Positions 7,209-14,862 of a stretch of DNA of 64,000 nt are shown one piece after another. Origin of the DNA: Gemmatimonadota bacterium (GTDB lineage: Bacteria; Gemmatimonadota; Gemmatimonadetes; Longimicrobiales; Gaopeijiaceae); the NCBI GenBank assembly GCA_029262115.1, contig JAJCZZ010000034.1, positions 1-64,000 on the forward strand. The letters run 5' to 3'. Position numbers and translations under genes: made by a program. Positions within the stretch are counted from its first letter, which is position 1, and each line of letters begins with the position of its first letter. The notes under the pieces are model-generated. The model was not told the DNA's origin. It saw only the letters and a list, made by a program, of their open reading frames with translations, and did not search any database.

Positions 7209-8219
7209 GTGAGCGACTTGGTGTCCAACGAACCTGTTGTCGATCCCAGCCATTCGTCCAGAGAGCGGTGCATGGTCGTTTCGACGAATCGACAGATGTT
7301 GACCAGCAGCCAGGCGGCGGAGCTCCTGGACGTCCATCCTTCTACGGTGAAGCGGTGGTGCAACGACGGCGAACTCGGGTTCGACAAGACGAGCGGCGGC
7401 CACCGACGCATCGGGCTGGACGCGGCCATGGACTTCGCACGGGCCCGCAGGATCTCCACGGTCCTGACGCCGTTCCACCCCTATGAGCCACACGTCTGGT
7501 CCGCCCTCTCGGAAGCAGAGGAAGAAGGTTCGTACCGTCGCCTTCTCTCGCTGGCCATGGGGTGGGTTCACCGCGGGCGCCTGGAGCGGGTTGGCCTCCT
7601 CCTGGACGCGCTGGGCCAGAGTGATCGCGTATCGTTTTGTGGCTTTGCGGACGGCGCGGTGCGCATCCTCATGAACGAGGTGGGGAGGGCCTGGTACGAC
7701 GGGCGGCTGCGGGCCGGCGAGGAGCACATGGTGTCACAGATCGTCACGGAGGCCCTTCTCCGATACCGAGAACGCGCCATCGCCTCGCGTCCGGAGCCAA
7801 CCGCCGGTATCGCGGTCGTCGGTGCATCGGAGGGGAACCAGCACGCGCTCGGAGCCCTGATCGTTCGGATTCTTCTCGAGAGCAAGGGGTGGCGAGTGCT
7901 GTACCTCGGCCCGGACGTGCCCCTCGAAGACTTCGCGAACATTCAGCGTGCACGCGGTGCCGCCCTCGTCTGTGTGTCGATGTCTCCGTCGTCCGCCGTG
8001 GGTGACGTGCTGCGCGTGTTCGGAATCCTGACGGAGTTCTACGACCCGTTCCGCCCGTACACGCTGGCCGTCGGGGGTGCCGCACCGGAGGGAGCCGACG
8101 CCTCCCTTCTGGCGGGCGGGCCGTTCGCCGAGGCTGACTTCTTCTCCAGCTGCGGCGCGTTTTCGGAGCGTCTCGAGCGTGGGTGGGCGACGGCCCCACG
8201 CCGGGAGAACGGGCCATGA
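7209..8219 (+). CDS. carH: CarH/LitR-type B12-dependent light-sensing MerR regulator
   Basis: The product has 336 residues. The MerR-type helix-turn-helix spans about 30-75 (TSSQAAELLDVHPSTVKRW then TSGGHRRIG). The four-helix B12-binding domain spans about 95-190, and a Rossmann-like cobalamin domain spans about 200-330. The lower axial ligand motif is present as EGNQHALG (His212). W162, E172 and H173 reproduce the W-x9-EH pattern that in CarH proteins contacts the adenosyl group of AdoCbl. Known CarH proteins repress carotenoid genes in the dark and release DNA on photolysis of AdoCbl. The stop overlaps the next gene (ATGA), so it heads the carotenoid operon and likely controls it. GTG at 7209 is used; an in-frame ATG at 7272 also exists. 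Confidence 0.9.
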   Translation: MSDLVSNEPVVDPSHSSRERCMVVSTNRQMLTSSQAAELLDVHPSTVKRWCNDGELGFDKTSGGHRRIGLDAAMDFARARRISTVLTPFHPYEPHVWSALSEAEEEGSYRRLLSLAMGWVHRGRLERVGLLLDALGQSDRVSFCGFADGAVRILMNEVGRAWYDGRLRAGEEHMVSQIVTEALLRYRERAIASRPEPTAGIAVVGASEGNQHALGALIVRILLESKGWRVLYLGPDVPLEDFANIQRARGAALVCVSMSPSSAVGDVLRVFGILTEFYDPFRPYTLAVGGAAPEGADASLLAGGPFAEADFFSSCGAFSERLERGWATAPRRENGP

Positions 8220-9121
8220 GCCGCCTGGGCGGTCGGCCTGCCGAGAACATTGCGCTCCTGGCGCTCGTGGGCTTCACGCTGGTTGCGCTGGCCGGGTATT
8301 GGAACTTTGCGCTGCACCCCGAACGGCTCGCGGCCTTCCCCGGCGCACTCGACTTCTATTCGACCTCATATCAGTTCTTTGCTCGCAGCCATATCGTGTT
8401 GTCGAGTATAGTGTTGGGCCTTGTCCTTATCGGACGTCTCGGGCTCCAGTGGCTGCCGGCCTTGCTGGCCGTCTACCTGCTCAGCTTCGTCTCGGAGCAT
8501 GTGGGAACGGGCTTCGGCATCCCCTTCGGGGGATACGGATACACGGCCATGCTGGGGGCCAAGCTCGGGGGGCGGGTGCCGCTCCTGATTCCCCTGAGTT
8601 GGTTCCTCATGGCCTTCCCATCCTGGCTCCTGGCACGCCATGCCGTGGGTGCGAAGGCACCGGCGATGATCCGGGTCTTCCTGGGCGCTCTCTGGCTGAC
8701 GGTGTGGGACCTGGCCCTGGATCCGGCCATGAGCCACCTGACGAGCTACTGGATCTGGGAGGAGACCGGACCCTACTACGGGATGCCGTGGATGAATCTC
8801 GTCGGATGGTATGCGACGGGCATCGTGCTCATGACGGCACTCGAGGGGACCACCCGCCGGCTGCACGTGGACGCCCTACCGGTTGGGTGGATCGGGGCCT
8901 ACTACGGTGTGGTGGCGCTCATGCCCCTGGGGATGCTGGTTGCGGCGGGCGAGTGGTTGGCGGTCGGCGTCTCGCTTGCCGGCCTCGCGTTCGCGTGGCA
9001 TCTGGGCCGCGCGCTCGGCCGGATGACGCCGAAGCAGCCGGTCCTGGCGGACGACCCCGCGGACGGCCCCGCACCGGAAGATTCCGACGCGCCTCGCCTC
9101 GCCTCCATGGGGGCCCGCTGA
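8216..9121 (+). CDS. cruF: CruF-like carotenoid 1,2-hydratase (DUF422 membrane protein)
   Basis: This 301-residue integral membrane protein has about seven hydrophobic segments and the DUF422/CruF signatures. These are FVSEHVGTGFGIPFGGYGY (about 79-97), PLSWFLMAFPSWLL, WDLALDPAMSHLTSYWIW and YYGMPWMNLVGW. CruF proteins add water to the psi-end of acyclic or monocyclic carotenoids to give tertiary hydroxyls; the haloarchaeal homologue makes bacterioruberin. Some Gemmatimonadota make oscillol-type carotenoids that need such hydration. ATG 8216 overlaps the regulator stop (ATGA) and the stop overlaps the next start (TGATG). Which carotenoid is hydrated cannot be read from the sequence. Confidence 0.82.
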   Translation: MSRLGGRPAENIALLALVGFTLVALAGYWNFALHPERLAAFPGALDFYSTSYQFFARSHIVLSSIVLGLVLIGRLGLQWLPALLAVYLLSFVSEHVGTGFGIPFGGYGYTAMLGAKLGGRVPLLIPLSWFLMAFPSWLLARHAVGAKAPAMIRVFLGALWLTVWDLALDPAMSHLTSYWIWEETGPYYGMPWMNLVGWYATGIVLMTALEGTTRRLHVDALPVGWIGAYYGVVALMPLGMLVAAGEWLAVGVSLAGLAFAWHLGRALGRMTPKQPVLADDPADGPAPEDSDAPRLASMGAR

Positions 9122-11154
9122 TGCCCACGACGCCCGCCGGGCTGATCGGCACGGTGCCCACGACCGACATCGCTCCCGGCGGCACGTCCGTGCTTCCACG
9201 CGACGATCAGACGGTACGGAGGGGCCTGGAGCGAGTGGCTGCGCACCTCCGCGATCAGGGCGTCGCGGTGCCAGCGCTCAGGGGGAAGCTGCTCCGCCCC
9301 ATGGTGGCGTACGCCCTGGTCCCGCCACAGAAGCGCGCCATGCTCGACGACCGGTTCTGGTTCGGGGCCCTCGCGATCCAGATGGTTCACGAGGCATCGC
9401 TTCTTCACGACGACATTCTGGACGACGCCGAGACACGCCGTGGTCGCCCCACCCTGTGCACCGAGCACGGGATCGCGGCCGCTCTGGTGCGTGGGGACCA
9501 GTACCTGACGGCGTCCTACCGGGCGGCCGCCCTCACCCGCTGGCCTGCCTTTCTGGATGTGTTCATCCGGTCGGTGGAGCGGACGGTGGCCGGAGAAGTC
9601 GAGCAAGGTCGCGCGGCCGGCGTCGTCCTTGATCGGGCGGCCTACGAGCAGATCATCCTGGGCAAGAGTGGTGAGCTGTTCGGGGCGGCGGCCAGCCTCG
9701 GAGGCCTCGGGGATGGCGCGGAGGCGGACGCTCGCAGCCGGCTCGGCCAACGACTCGGCGCCCTCTACCAGAGAGTGGACGACCTGCTCGACTACTGCCA
9801 GGCCGCCGAGACCGGCAAGCCGCCATTCCAGGACTACCGCCAGGGCAAGTGGACGTGGGTTCTCGGGTTGGCCGGGGTGGAGAGTTTCGCCTGGACGAGC
9901 GAGGCGGTGGCCCGTGCGGTCTTCGGCGCGGTGAGCGGGTCGTCTCCCGCACGCGCCGCCGTGGAAGAGCTGGAGCGAACCCGGTACAGTCTTCTCGGAG
10001 CCGCTCAGGAACTGGCGCCCGAGGACGTGATCCTGTCCGACGTGCTCGACGATTGGATCCGCGCGGCCCGGGAGGGGATCGCTCGACAAGAGGCATGCCT
10101 CGCGAGGGACGGTGCAGTCGCCCGGAACGGAGGCGCGCCGGCTGGAGGCGGTCCTGTGAGGAACGGAGCCGCCGCCCGGGACGGAAGCGCGCCGCGGGAT
10201 GCGGATCCGGCGAGGGAATCAGCAGCTCCCGGGATGCCGGTCCGCACCGACCCGGTGCGCGAGGTGGCCGAACTGGCACGCGACCTGGGCGGGCCCGACG
10301 ATTGGGCGGCCTACTTCGCCCAGCACGCTCGCACTTTCCGGTTCGCCGCACGGCTCTTCCCGAAGGCCGAGGGTGCACGTGTGGCATCGCTGTACGCCTT
10401 CTGCCGCTTTTCCGACGACCTTGTCGACAACCCTCACGACGGTGCTCCTGCGGACGTCCTGACCGAGCGGCTCAGCGCCTGGCGAACGCTCGCCCGGGCC
10501 GCCTTCGACGGCGTGAAGACGGACATCCCGCTCCTGGACCACGTGATGGCCCAGGCGCGAGACCGTGGCGTGGATTGGCTCTACCCCGACGCCGTGCTGG
10601 AGGGCGTGGGCATGGACCTCGTGCCGTGGGCGTACCGCGACTGGGACGACCTCGAAGCCTATACGTTCGGGGTGGCGGGAGCGGTCGGCGGCTGGATGAG
10701 CCAGCTCTTCGCTGTGCACGACCCGGAGATGCTCGAGCAGGCGCACGCGCTGGGGCACGCCATGCAGTTGACGAACATCGTGCGGGACGTCGGCGAGGAC
10801 TGGCGGATGGGTCGTTGCTACCTCCCACAGGAGCTTCTCTCCAGCCACGGCATCACCGTTGGAGACCTCGCCGCCCTCGTGTCCGGGGCGGTGCCGGTGA
10901 CGCCGGCCTGGCAGGCCGTCATGGAAGACGTGATGGACCGGGCCGACGCGTGGTACGACCTTGCGTGGCCTGGCATACGTGGGCTCCCGAGTTCGTTCCG
11001 CAGGCCCGTCGCCGTGGCGGCCGCCGCCTACCAGGGGATCCACGACGAGGTGCGCCGAAACCGGTGGAACAACCTGAACCGTCGGGCCGTCACCTCGCGC
11101 TCACGAAAGGCCGTCCTGGGGCTGGGCGGCCTGCGACGGGCGGCCCGCCCGTGA
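9121..11154 (+). CDS. crtEB: Fused geranylgeranyl diphosphate synthase-phytoene synthase (CrtE-CrtB)
   Basis: One 677-residue reading frame holds two enzymes. Residues 1-322 form an all-trans polyprenyl diphosphate synthase: first Asp-rich motif DDILD at 97-101, RRGRPT at 106-111, second motif DDLLD at 220-224. The residue five before the first Asp is Ala, consistent with C20 or longer products. Residues 380-677 form phytoene synthase: YAFCRFSDDLVDN with DDLVD at 432-436, and NIVRDVGEDWRMGRCYLP from 552. Between them lies a 50-residue linker rich in Gly, Ala, Arg, Asp and Pro, with degenerate ARDG/RNG repeats. The pair would turn FPP/IPP into GGPP and then phytoene without release. TGATG couples it to cruF, and GTGA couples it to the acyltransferase. 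These activities are normally on separate proteins. Confidence 0.93.
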   Translation: MPTTPAGLIGTVPTTDIAPGGTSVLPRDDQTVRRGLERVAAHLRDQGVAVPALRGKLLRPMVAYALVPPQKRAMLDDRFWFGALAIQMVHEASLLHDDILDDAETRRGRPTLCTEHGIAAALVRGDQYLTASYRAAALTRWPAFLDVFIRSVERTVAGEVEQGRAAGVVLDRAAYEQIILGKSGELFGAAASLGGLGDGAEADARSRLGQRLGALYQRVDDLLDYCQAAETGKPPFQDYRQGKWTWVLGLAGVESFAWTSEAVARAVFGAVSGSSPARAAVEELERTRYSLLGAAQELAPEDVILSDVLDDWIRAAREGIARQEACLARDGAVARNGGAPAGGGPVRNGAAARDGSAPRDADPARESAAPGMPVRTDPVREVAELARDLGGPDDWAAYFAQHARTFRFAARLFPKAEGARVASLYAFCRFSDDLVDNPHDGAPADVLTERLSAWRTLARAAFDGVKTDIPLLDHVMAQARDRGVDWLYPDAVLEGVGMDLVPWAYRDWDDLEAYTFGVAGAVGGWMSQLFAVHDPEMLEQAHALGHAMQLTNIVRDVGEDWRMGRCYLPQELLSSHGITVGDLAALVSGAVPVTPAWQAVMEDVMDRADAWYDLAWPGIRGLPSSFRRPVAVAAAAYQGIHDEVRRNRWNNLNRRAVTSRSRKAVLGLGGLRRAARP

Positions 11155-11864
11155 GCACCCGGTGGCCGTGGCGCGTCTTCGATCTGGCTCGGCGACCGTG
11201 GATGGCGCTCCACCTTCGGGTCCACATGACGGGTGGCCGCACCGCCCTTCCCGCGGGGCGCGTCCTCCTGCTGTCGAACCACGAGACGTTCTGGGACGGC
11301 TTCCTGATGCGCGACGTCCAGCGCCTCCTGTGGCCCGAGCGGTCGTTCCATGCCGTCATGCTCCAACGTGAACTCTCTCCCCGCCCCTGGCTTCGCCCCC
11401 TGGGAGCCATCGGTGCCCAACCCGGCTCCGTAGGCGGCGGCCGACACCTCGTCCGCGCGCTCGACGGCCTCCCGTCCGACGCCGTGCTGGCGTTTTTCCC
11501 TCAGGGGAGGATCCACCCGGGATCGCCTCGTCCGCTCGCCTTCAAGCCCGGGGTCGAGGTCGTGCGTCGGCGATTCGAGCCGGTGGCGACGATCCCGGTG
11601 GGAATCCGGCTGACCGGGGGACGGACGCCGCGGGCCGACGCGTACGTGAGTATCGGACCACCCATCGCCCCCCACCCGGGCCGGCGCCCCCGGGGCACGG
11701 TCCTCGAAGCGGCGGTTACGGCGCAGATTTACAATATCGAGGCCTTCCTGGCGCGGCACGGTGAAGACGCTCCCGACGCATGGCCCGGTCCGGGCGGCGA
11801 ACTCGACGCCGCCCCCTCGCCGCCACACTGGCTGCAGACGGTTCCCTGGACCGCGAGGAACTGA
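11151..11864 (+). CDS. PlsC-like lysophospholipid acyltransferase-fold protein, possible carotenoid acyltransferase
   Basis: This 237-residue protein has the acyltransferase H-x4-D motif NHETFWD (about 43-49). The second block, FFPQGRIHPG (about 115-124), has Gln where most PlsC proteins have Glu (FPEG). A later IPVGIRLTGG block follows. The family transfers acyl chains from acyl-ACP or acyl-CoA to glycerol-phosphate or other hydroxyls. Because the gene is locked between crtEB and crtI (GTGA overlap upstream, 1-bp gap downstream), acylation of a hydroxylated or glycosylated carotenoid is more likely than bulk phospholipid synthesis; this is inference. No glycosyltransferase is seen in the cluster. 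Confidence 0.75.
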   Translation: MSTRWPWRVFDLARRPWMALHLRVHMTGGRTALPAGRVLLLSNHETFWDGFLMRDVQRLLWPERSFHAVMLQRELSPRPWLRPLGAIGAQPGSVGGGRHLVRALDGLPSDAVLAFFPQGRIHPGSPRPLAFKPGVEVVRRRFEPVATIPVGIRLTGGRTPRADAYVSIGPPIAPHPGRRPRGTVLEAAVTAQIYNIEAFLARHGEDAPDAWPGPGGELDAAPSPPHWLQTVPWTARN

Positions 11865-11865
11865 C

Positions 11866-13422
11866 GTGACGAAGCCACGGATCGACACCGCCGTCGTCAT
11901 CGGGAGCGGCTTTGGAGGCTTGGCCATCGCGGCTCGGCTCCAGGCCGCCGGGGTCGCGGTCACCCTGTTCGAAAAGCGGGAGAAGATCGGAGGACGGGCG
12001 TACCAACTCGAAGACAGCGGCTACACCTTCGACATGGGGCCGAGCTTGATCACGGCCCCCCACGTGATCGACTCCATCTTCCGCGCGGGGGGACGCCGCC
12101 TCGGGGACTTCGTCGATCTGGTTCCCTTGGACCCGTACTACCGGATCTACTTCCACGACGGGACCCACCTCGACTACGTGGGCGATCCCGAGCGGATGAA
12201 GGCGCAGATGCGCCGCTTCTCCTCCAGGGATGCCGACGCCTACGATCGGTTCATGGAGGCCATCCGGCCGATCTTCGACTCCGTCATTGGCGACCGGCTC
12301 GGATCCAGGCCGTTCGACTCGCTCGGGACGATGATGCGGTTCCTTCCTCAGATGGCCCGCCTGGGCGCCTACATCCCCGTCACCCGATTCGTGAACCGGT
12401 TCTTCGAGGACTTCCGGCATCGCTTCATCTTCTCGTTCCACCCCCTGTTCGTGGGGGGCAATCCGTTCGCCACGCCGGCCATCTACCTCATGATCCCGTT
12501 CCTCGAGCGCGAGGGTGGGGTCTGGTTCGCGAAAGGCGGGATGTACTCGGTCGTGGAGGCGCTCGGGCGGCACTTCGAGGACCTCGGTGGAGAGATCCGC
12601 ACCGGCGCTGAGGTCGATCGGATCCTCGTGGAAGACGGGCGGGCCGTCGGTGTGCGTAGCGGTGACGAGACGATCCGAACCGACGTGGTCATCAGCAACG
12701 GCGACCCGGGCCACACGTATGGGACACTACTGGAGACCAGCGCTCGTAAACGATGGAGCGACAAGAAGTTGAAGCGCACCGACTGGAGCATGAGTTGCGT
12801 CCTCCTCTACATCGGAACGCGACGCCAGTATCCCCAGTTGGAGCACCATACGCTCATCCTGTCCGAGCGGTACAGGGAGCTACTCCGGGACATCTTCGGC
12901 AAGAAGATCCTCCCGGACGACTTCAGCATGTACCTCCACGCACCGACACGCACCGACCCCGGAATGGCGCCGCCCGGCTGCGAGAGCATGTACGTCCTGA
13001 TTCCCGTGGCGAACCAGGCCTCCGGCCTCGACTGGGGTGACATCAAGGAAGGGTTCGCCGATCGCGTGATCGACTTCCTGGAGGCGTGGGGCCTGGACGA
13101 CCTCCGTGCTCAGATGGACGTGTTGCACATCTTCACGCCGGACGACTTCGAGACGGAGATGAACGCCACGCTCGGCAACGCGTTCGCCATCGAACCGCGC
13201 TTCACCCAGACGGCGTGGTTCCGCCCCCACAACCGAAGCGAGGATGTGGACGGGCTCTACCTCGTGGGTGCTGGGACACACCCCGGTGCCGGCGTGCCCG
13301 GCGTCCTGATGTCGGCCGAGACGACGTACGGGTGCATCGCCCACGACCATGGTCTTCCGGACCAGTGGGACTGGGACGAGCCGGGTCGCGTCGCTCTCGG
13401 GGAGCTTCAGCCGTCGTCGTGA
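11866..13422 (+). CDS. crtI: Phytoene desaturase (CrtI family)
   Basis: The product has 518 residues. The N-terminal FAD-binding motif is VVIGSGFGGLAIAARL (about 10-25), followed by EKREKIGGRAY and DMGPSLITAP. The C-terminal signature is LYLVGAGTHPGAGVPGVLMS (about 466-485). CrtI uses FAD to desaturate phytoene stepwise, usually to lycopene or related acyclic carotenoids. It is the last gene of the carH-cruF-crtEB-acyltransferase-crtI operon; the GTG start lies 1 bp after the previous stop. Homologues also include 3,4-desaturases (CrtD), but with only one desaturase in the cluster the phytoene step is most likely. The 3' end overlaps the convergent epimerase gene by 16 bp. Confidence 0.92.
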   Translation: MTKPRIDTAVVIGSGFGGLAIAARLQAAGVAVTLFEKREKIGGRAYQLEDSGYTFDMGPSLITAPHVIDSIFRAGGRRLGDFVDLVPLDPYYRIYFHDGTHLDYVGDPERMKAQMRRFSSRDADAYDRFMEAIRPIFDSVIGDRLGSRPFDSLGTMMRFLPQMARLGAYIPVTRFVNRFFEDFRHRFIFSFHPLFVGGNPFATPAIYLMIPFLEREGGVWFAKGGMYSVVEALGRHFEDLGGEIRTGAEVDRILVEDGRAVGVRSGDETIRTDVVISNGDPGHTYGTLLETSARKRWSDKKLKRTDWSMSCVLLYIGTRRQYPQLEHHTLILSERYRELLRDIFGKKILPDDFSMYLHAPTRTDPGMAPPGCESMYVLIPVANQASGLDWGDIKEGFADRVIDFLEAWGLDDLRAQMDVLHIFTPDDFETEMNATLGNAFAIEPRFTQTAWFRPHNRSEDVDGLYLVGAGTHPGAGVPGVLMSAETTYGCIAHDHGLPDQWDWDEPGRVALGELQPSS

Positions 13423-14792
13423 CGGCCCAACTGAAAGCGGAGCGACTCCTCGACGCCCTCGAAGGCGAAGCGGAAGTCCGAATCGAGCGCCACCTCCGGG
13501 AGGACGCGCTGCCCCTCGAGTAGCGCTTCCTTTCCGAGCTCTCCGAACGCCGCCTTCACCGCCAGGGCGGGGACCGGGATCACCGTGGGTCGTCCGAGGA
13601 CGGTGCCGAGCACGCTGCTGAAGGTGCTGTTCGTAACGGGATGGGGCGCCGTGGCATTGACCGGCCCCGATACCGAGCGGTCCATCAGAGCGTGGTGGAT
13701 CAGGCCGACCACATCGTCCAGGTCGATCCAACTGAGGTACTGGCGACCGCTTCCGAGGCGTCCGCCGACGCCCATCTTGAAGGGAAGGAGCATCTTGCCC
13801 AGCGCGCCCCCTTCCGGCGAGAGGACGACGCCGGCGCGCAGCCGCACCACCCGGACTCCGGCCCGATCGGCAGGGCGAGTGGCCGCTTCCCAGTCCTGCG
13901 TCACCGAGGCGAGGAAGCCCTTTCCCGCCTTGCTGGCTTCCGTCACCCGCTCGTCGTTCCGGTTGCCGTAGTAGCCCACCGCCGACATCGACACGAGCAC
14001 GCGTGGTCCACCTCTCATCTCGGCCATGGTTCGGGCGAGTAGGTCGGTTCCCTCCACCCGGCTGCGACGGATGGCCTTCTTGCGCTCGTCGGTCCAACGC
14101 CCGTCGGCGATCGGCACCCCCGCGAGGTGCACGACGGCGTCGGCCTGGGCCAAGCCATCGGCATCGATCTCCTGCGTCGAGGGGTTCCAGAAGATGGCAT
14201 CCGGCCCGACCCGCGCGCGCTCCCGTACCACCCGGATGACCCGGTGCCCCCCGGTCGTCAGGAAGTGGGTGAGGCTCGTTCCGATCATGCCGGACGAACC
14301 CGTGATGGCCACGGTCATCCGGGGGCGCTCGGACCACCGGGCGTGGCGCGCCAGGTCGTTGGCGAGACGGGTCTGCCGGAACCGGAAGAGCCGCTTCAAC
14401 TCCCCCTCGATGAACCCGGGCGCGAGCGCGGCACCGGCCGGCCCGAGCGGAGGCTGGACCTCGATCGTGTCCGTCATCGTCGTGCCGCCCGCGCCGTCCG
14501 GCTCGAAGCGGTGCGTATGCTCCCATGCCTTGAGCGGTCCGGAGAGCTGGGTGTCGCGGAACTGCTCGTTCTCGACGAAGTCCTTGTGGACGAGCTCCCA
14601 CCGGAACGACGCCGGGCCCTGACGGACGCGCAGGACGACCCGCGCCCCGTCACGGATCCCACCCTCCTTCTCGACGACGTCGACGTTTGCCCACGGGGGG
14701 GTCAGCCGCTCGAGAGCACCGGGACGCTCATGCCACGAGAAGACTTCGGGGACCGGGTGGCCCGGCAACTCCGTTCGGAAGGTGAATCGCAT
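13407..14792 (-). CDS. SRPBCC domain fused to TIGR01777-family NAD-dependent epimerase
   Basis: The product has 461 residues. Residues 1-150 form a START/SRPBCC-like ligand-binding domain (FTFRTELPGHPVPEVFSWHER, later FRFRQTRLANDLARHARW). From about 158 follows an extended SDR domain with ITGSSGMIGTSL (163-174), HLAGVPIADGRW and VLVSMSAVGYYGN. This two-domain layout is known for the TIGR01777 (YfcH-like) group, whose substrate is unknown. It is convergent with crtI (16-bp overlap of 3' ends) and lies just downstream of the photolyase gene on the same strand. Such genes often neighbour LitR/CarH regulators and photolyases, which suggests a light- or stress-linked role. Confidence 0.85.
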   Translation of the reverse strand: MRFTFRTELPGHPVPEVFSWHERPGALERLTPPWANVDVVEKEGGIRDGARVVLRVRQGPASFRWELVHKDFVENEQFRDTQLSGPLKAWEHTHRFEPDGAGGTTMTDTIEVQPPLGPAGAALAPGFIEGELKRLFRFRQTRLANDLARHARWSERPRMTVAITGSSGMIGTSLTHFLTTGGHRVIRVVRERARVGPDAIFWNPSTQEIDADGLAQADAVVHLAGVPIADGRWTDERKKAIRRSRVEGTDLLARTMAEMRGGPRVLVSMSAVGYYGNRNDERVTEASKAGKGFLASVTQDWEAATRPADRAGVRVVRLRAGVVLSPEGGALGKMLLPFKMGVGGRLGSGRQYLSWIDLDDVVGLIHHALMDRSVSGPVNATAPHPVTNSTFSSVLGTVLGRPTVIPVPALAVKAAFGELGKEALLEGQRVLPEVALDSDFRFAFEGVEESLRFQLGRHDDG

Positions 14793-14862
14793 CGGTCTGC
14801 AGTCGGAAGGGTGGGCGTCATCGGCGGAACCGTACCCCGCACCGCGCGGAGGGTGCTCCCGA

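Noticed and set aside
8077-9120. N-terminal extension of the CrtE-CrtB fusion to 1025 residues
   Set aside because: It runs out of frame through CarH and CruF coding DNA; the TGATG at 9119-9123 marks the real start.
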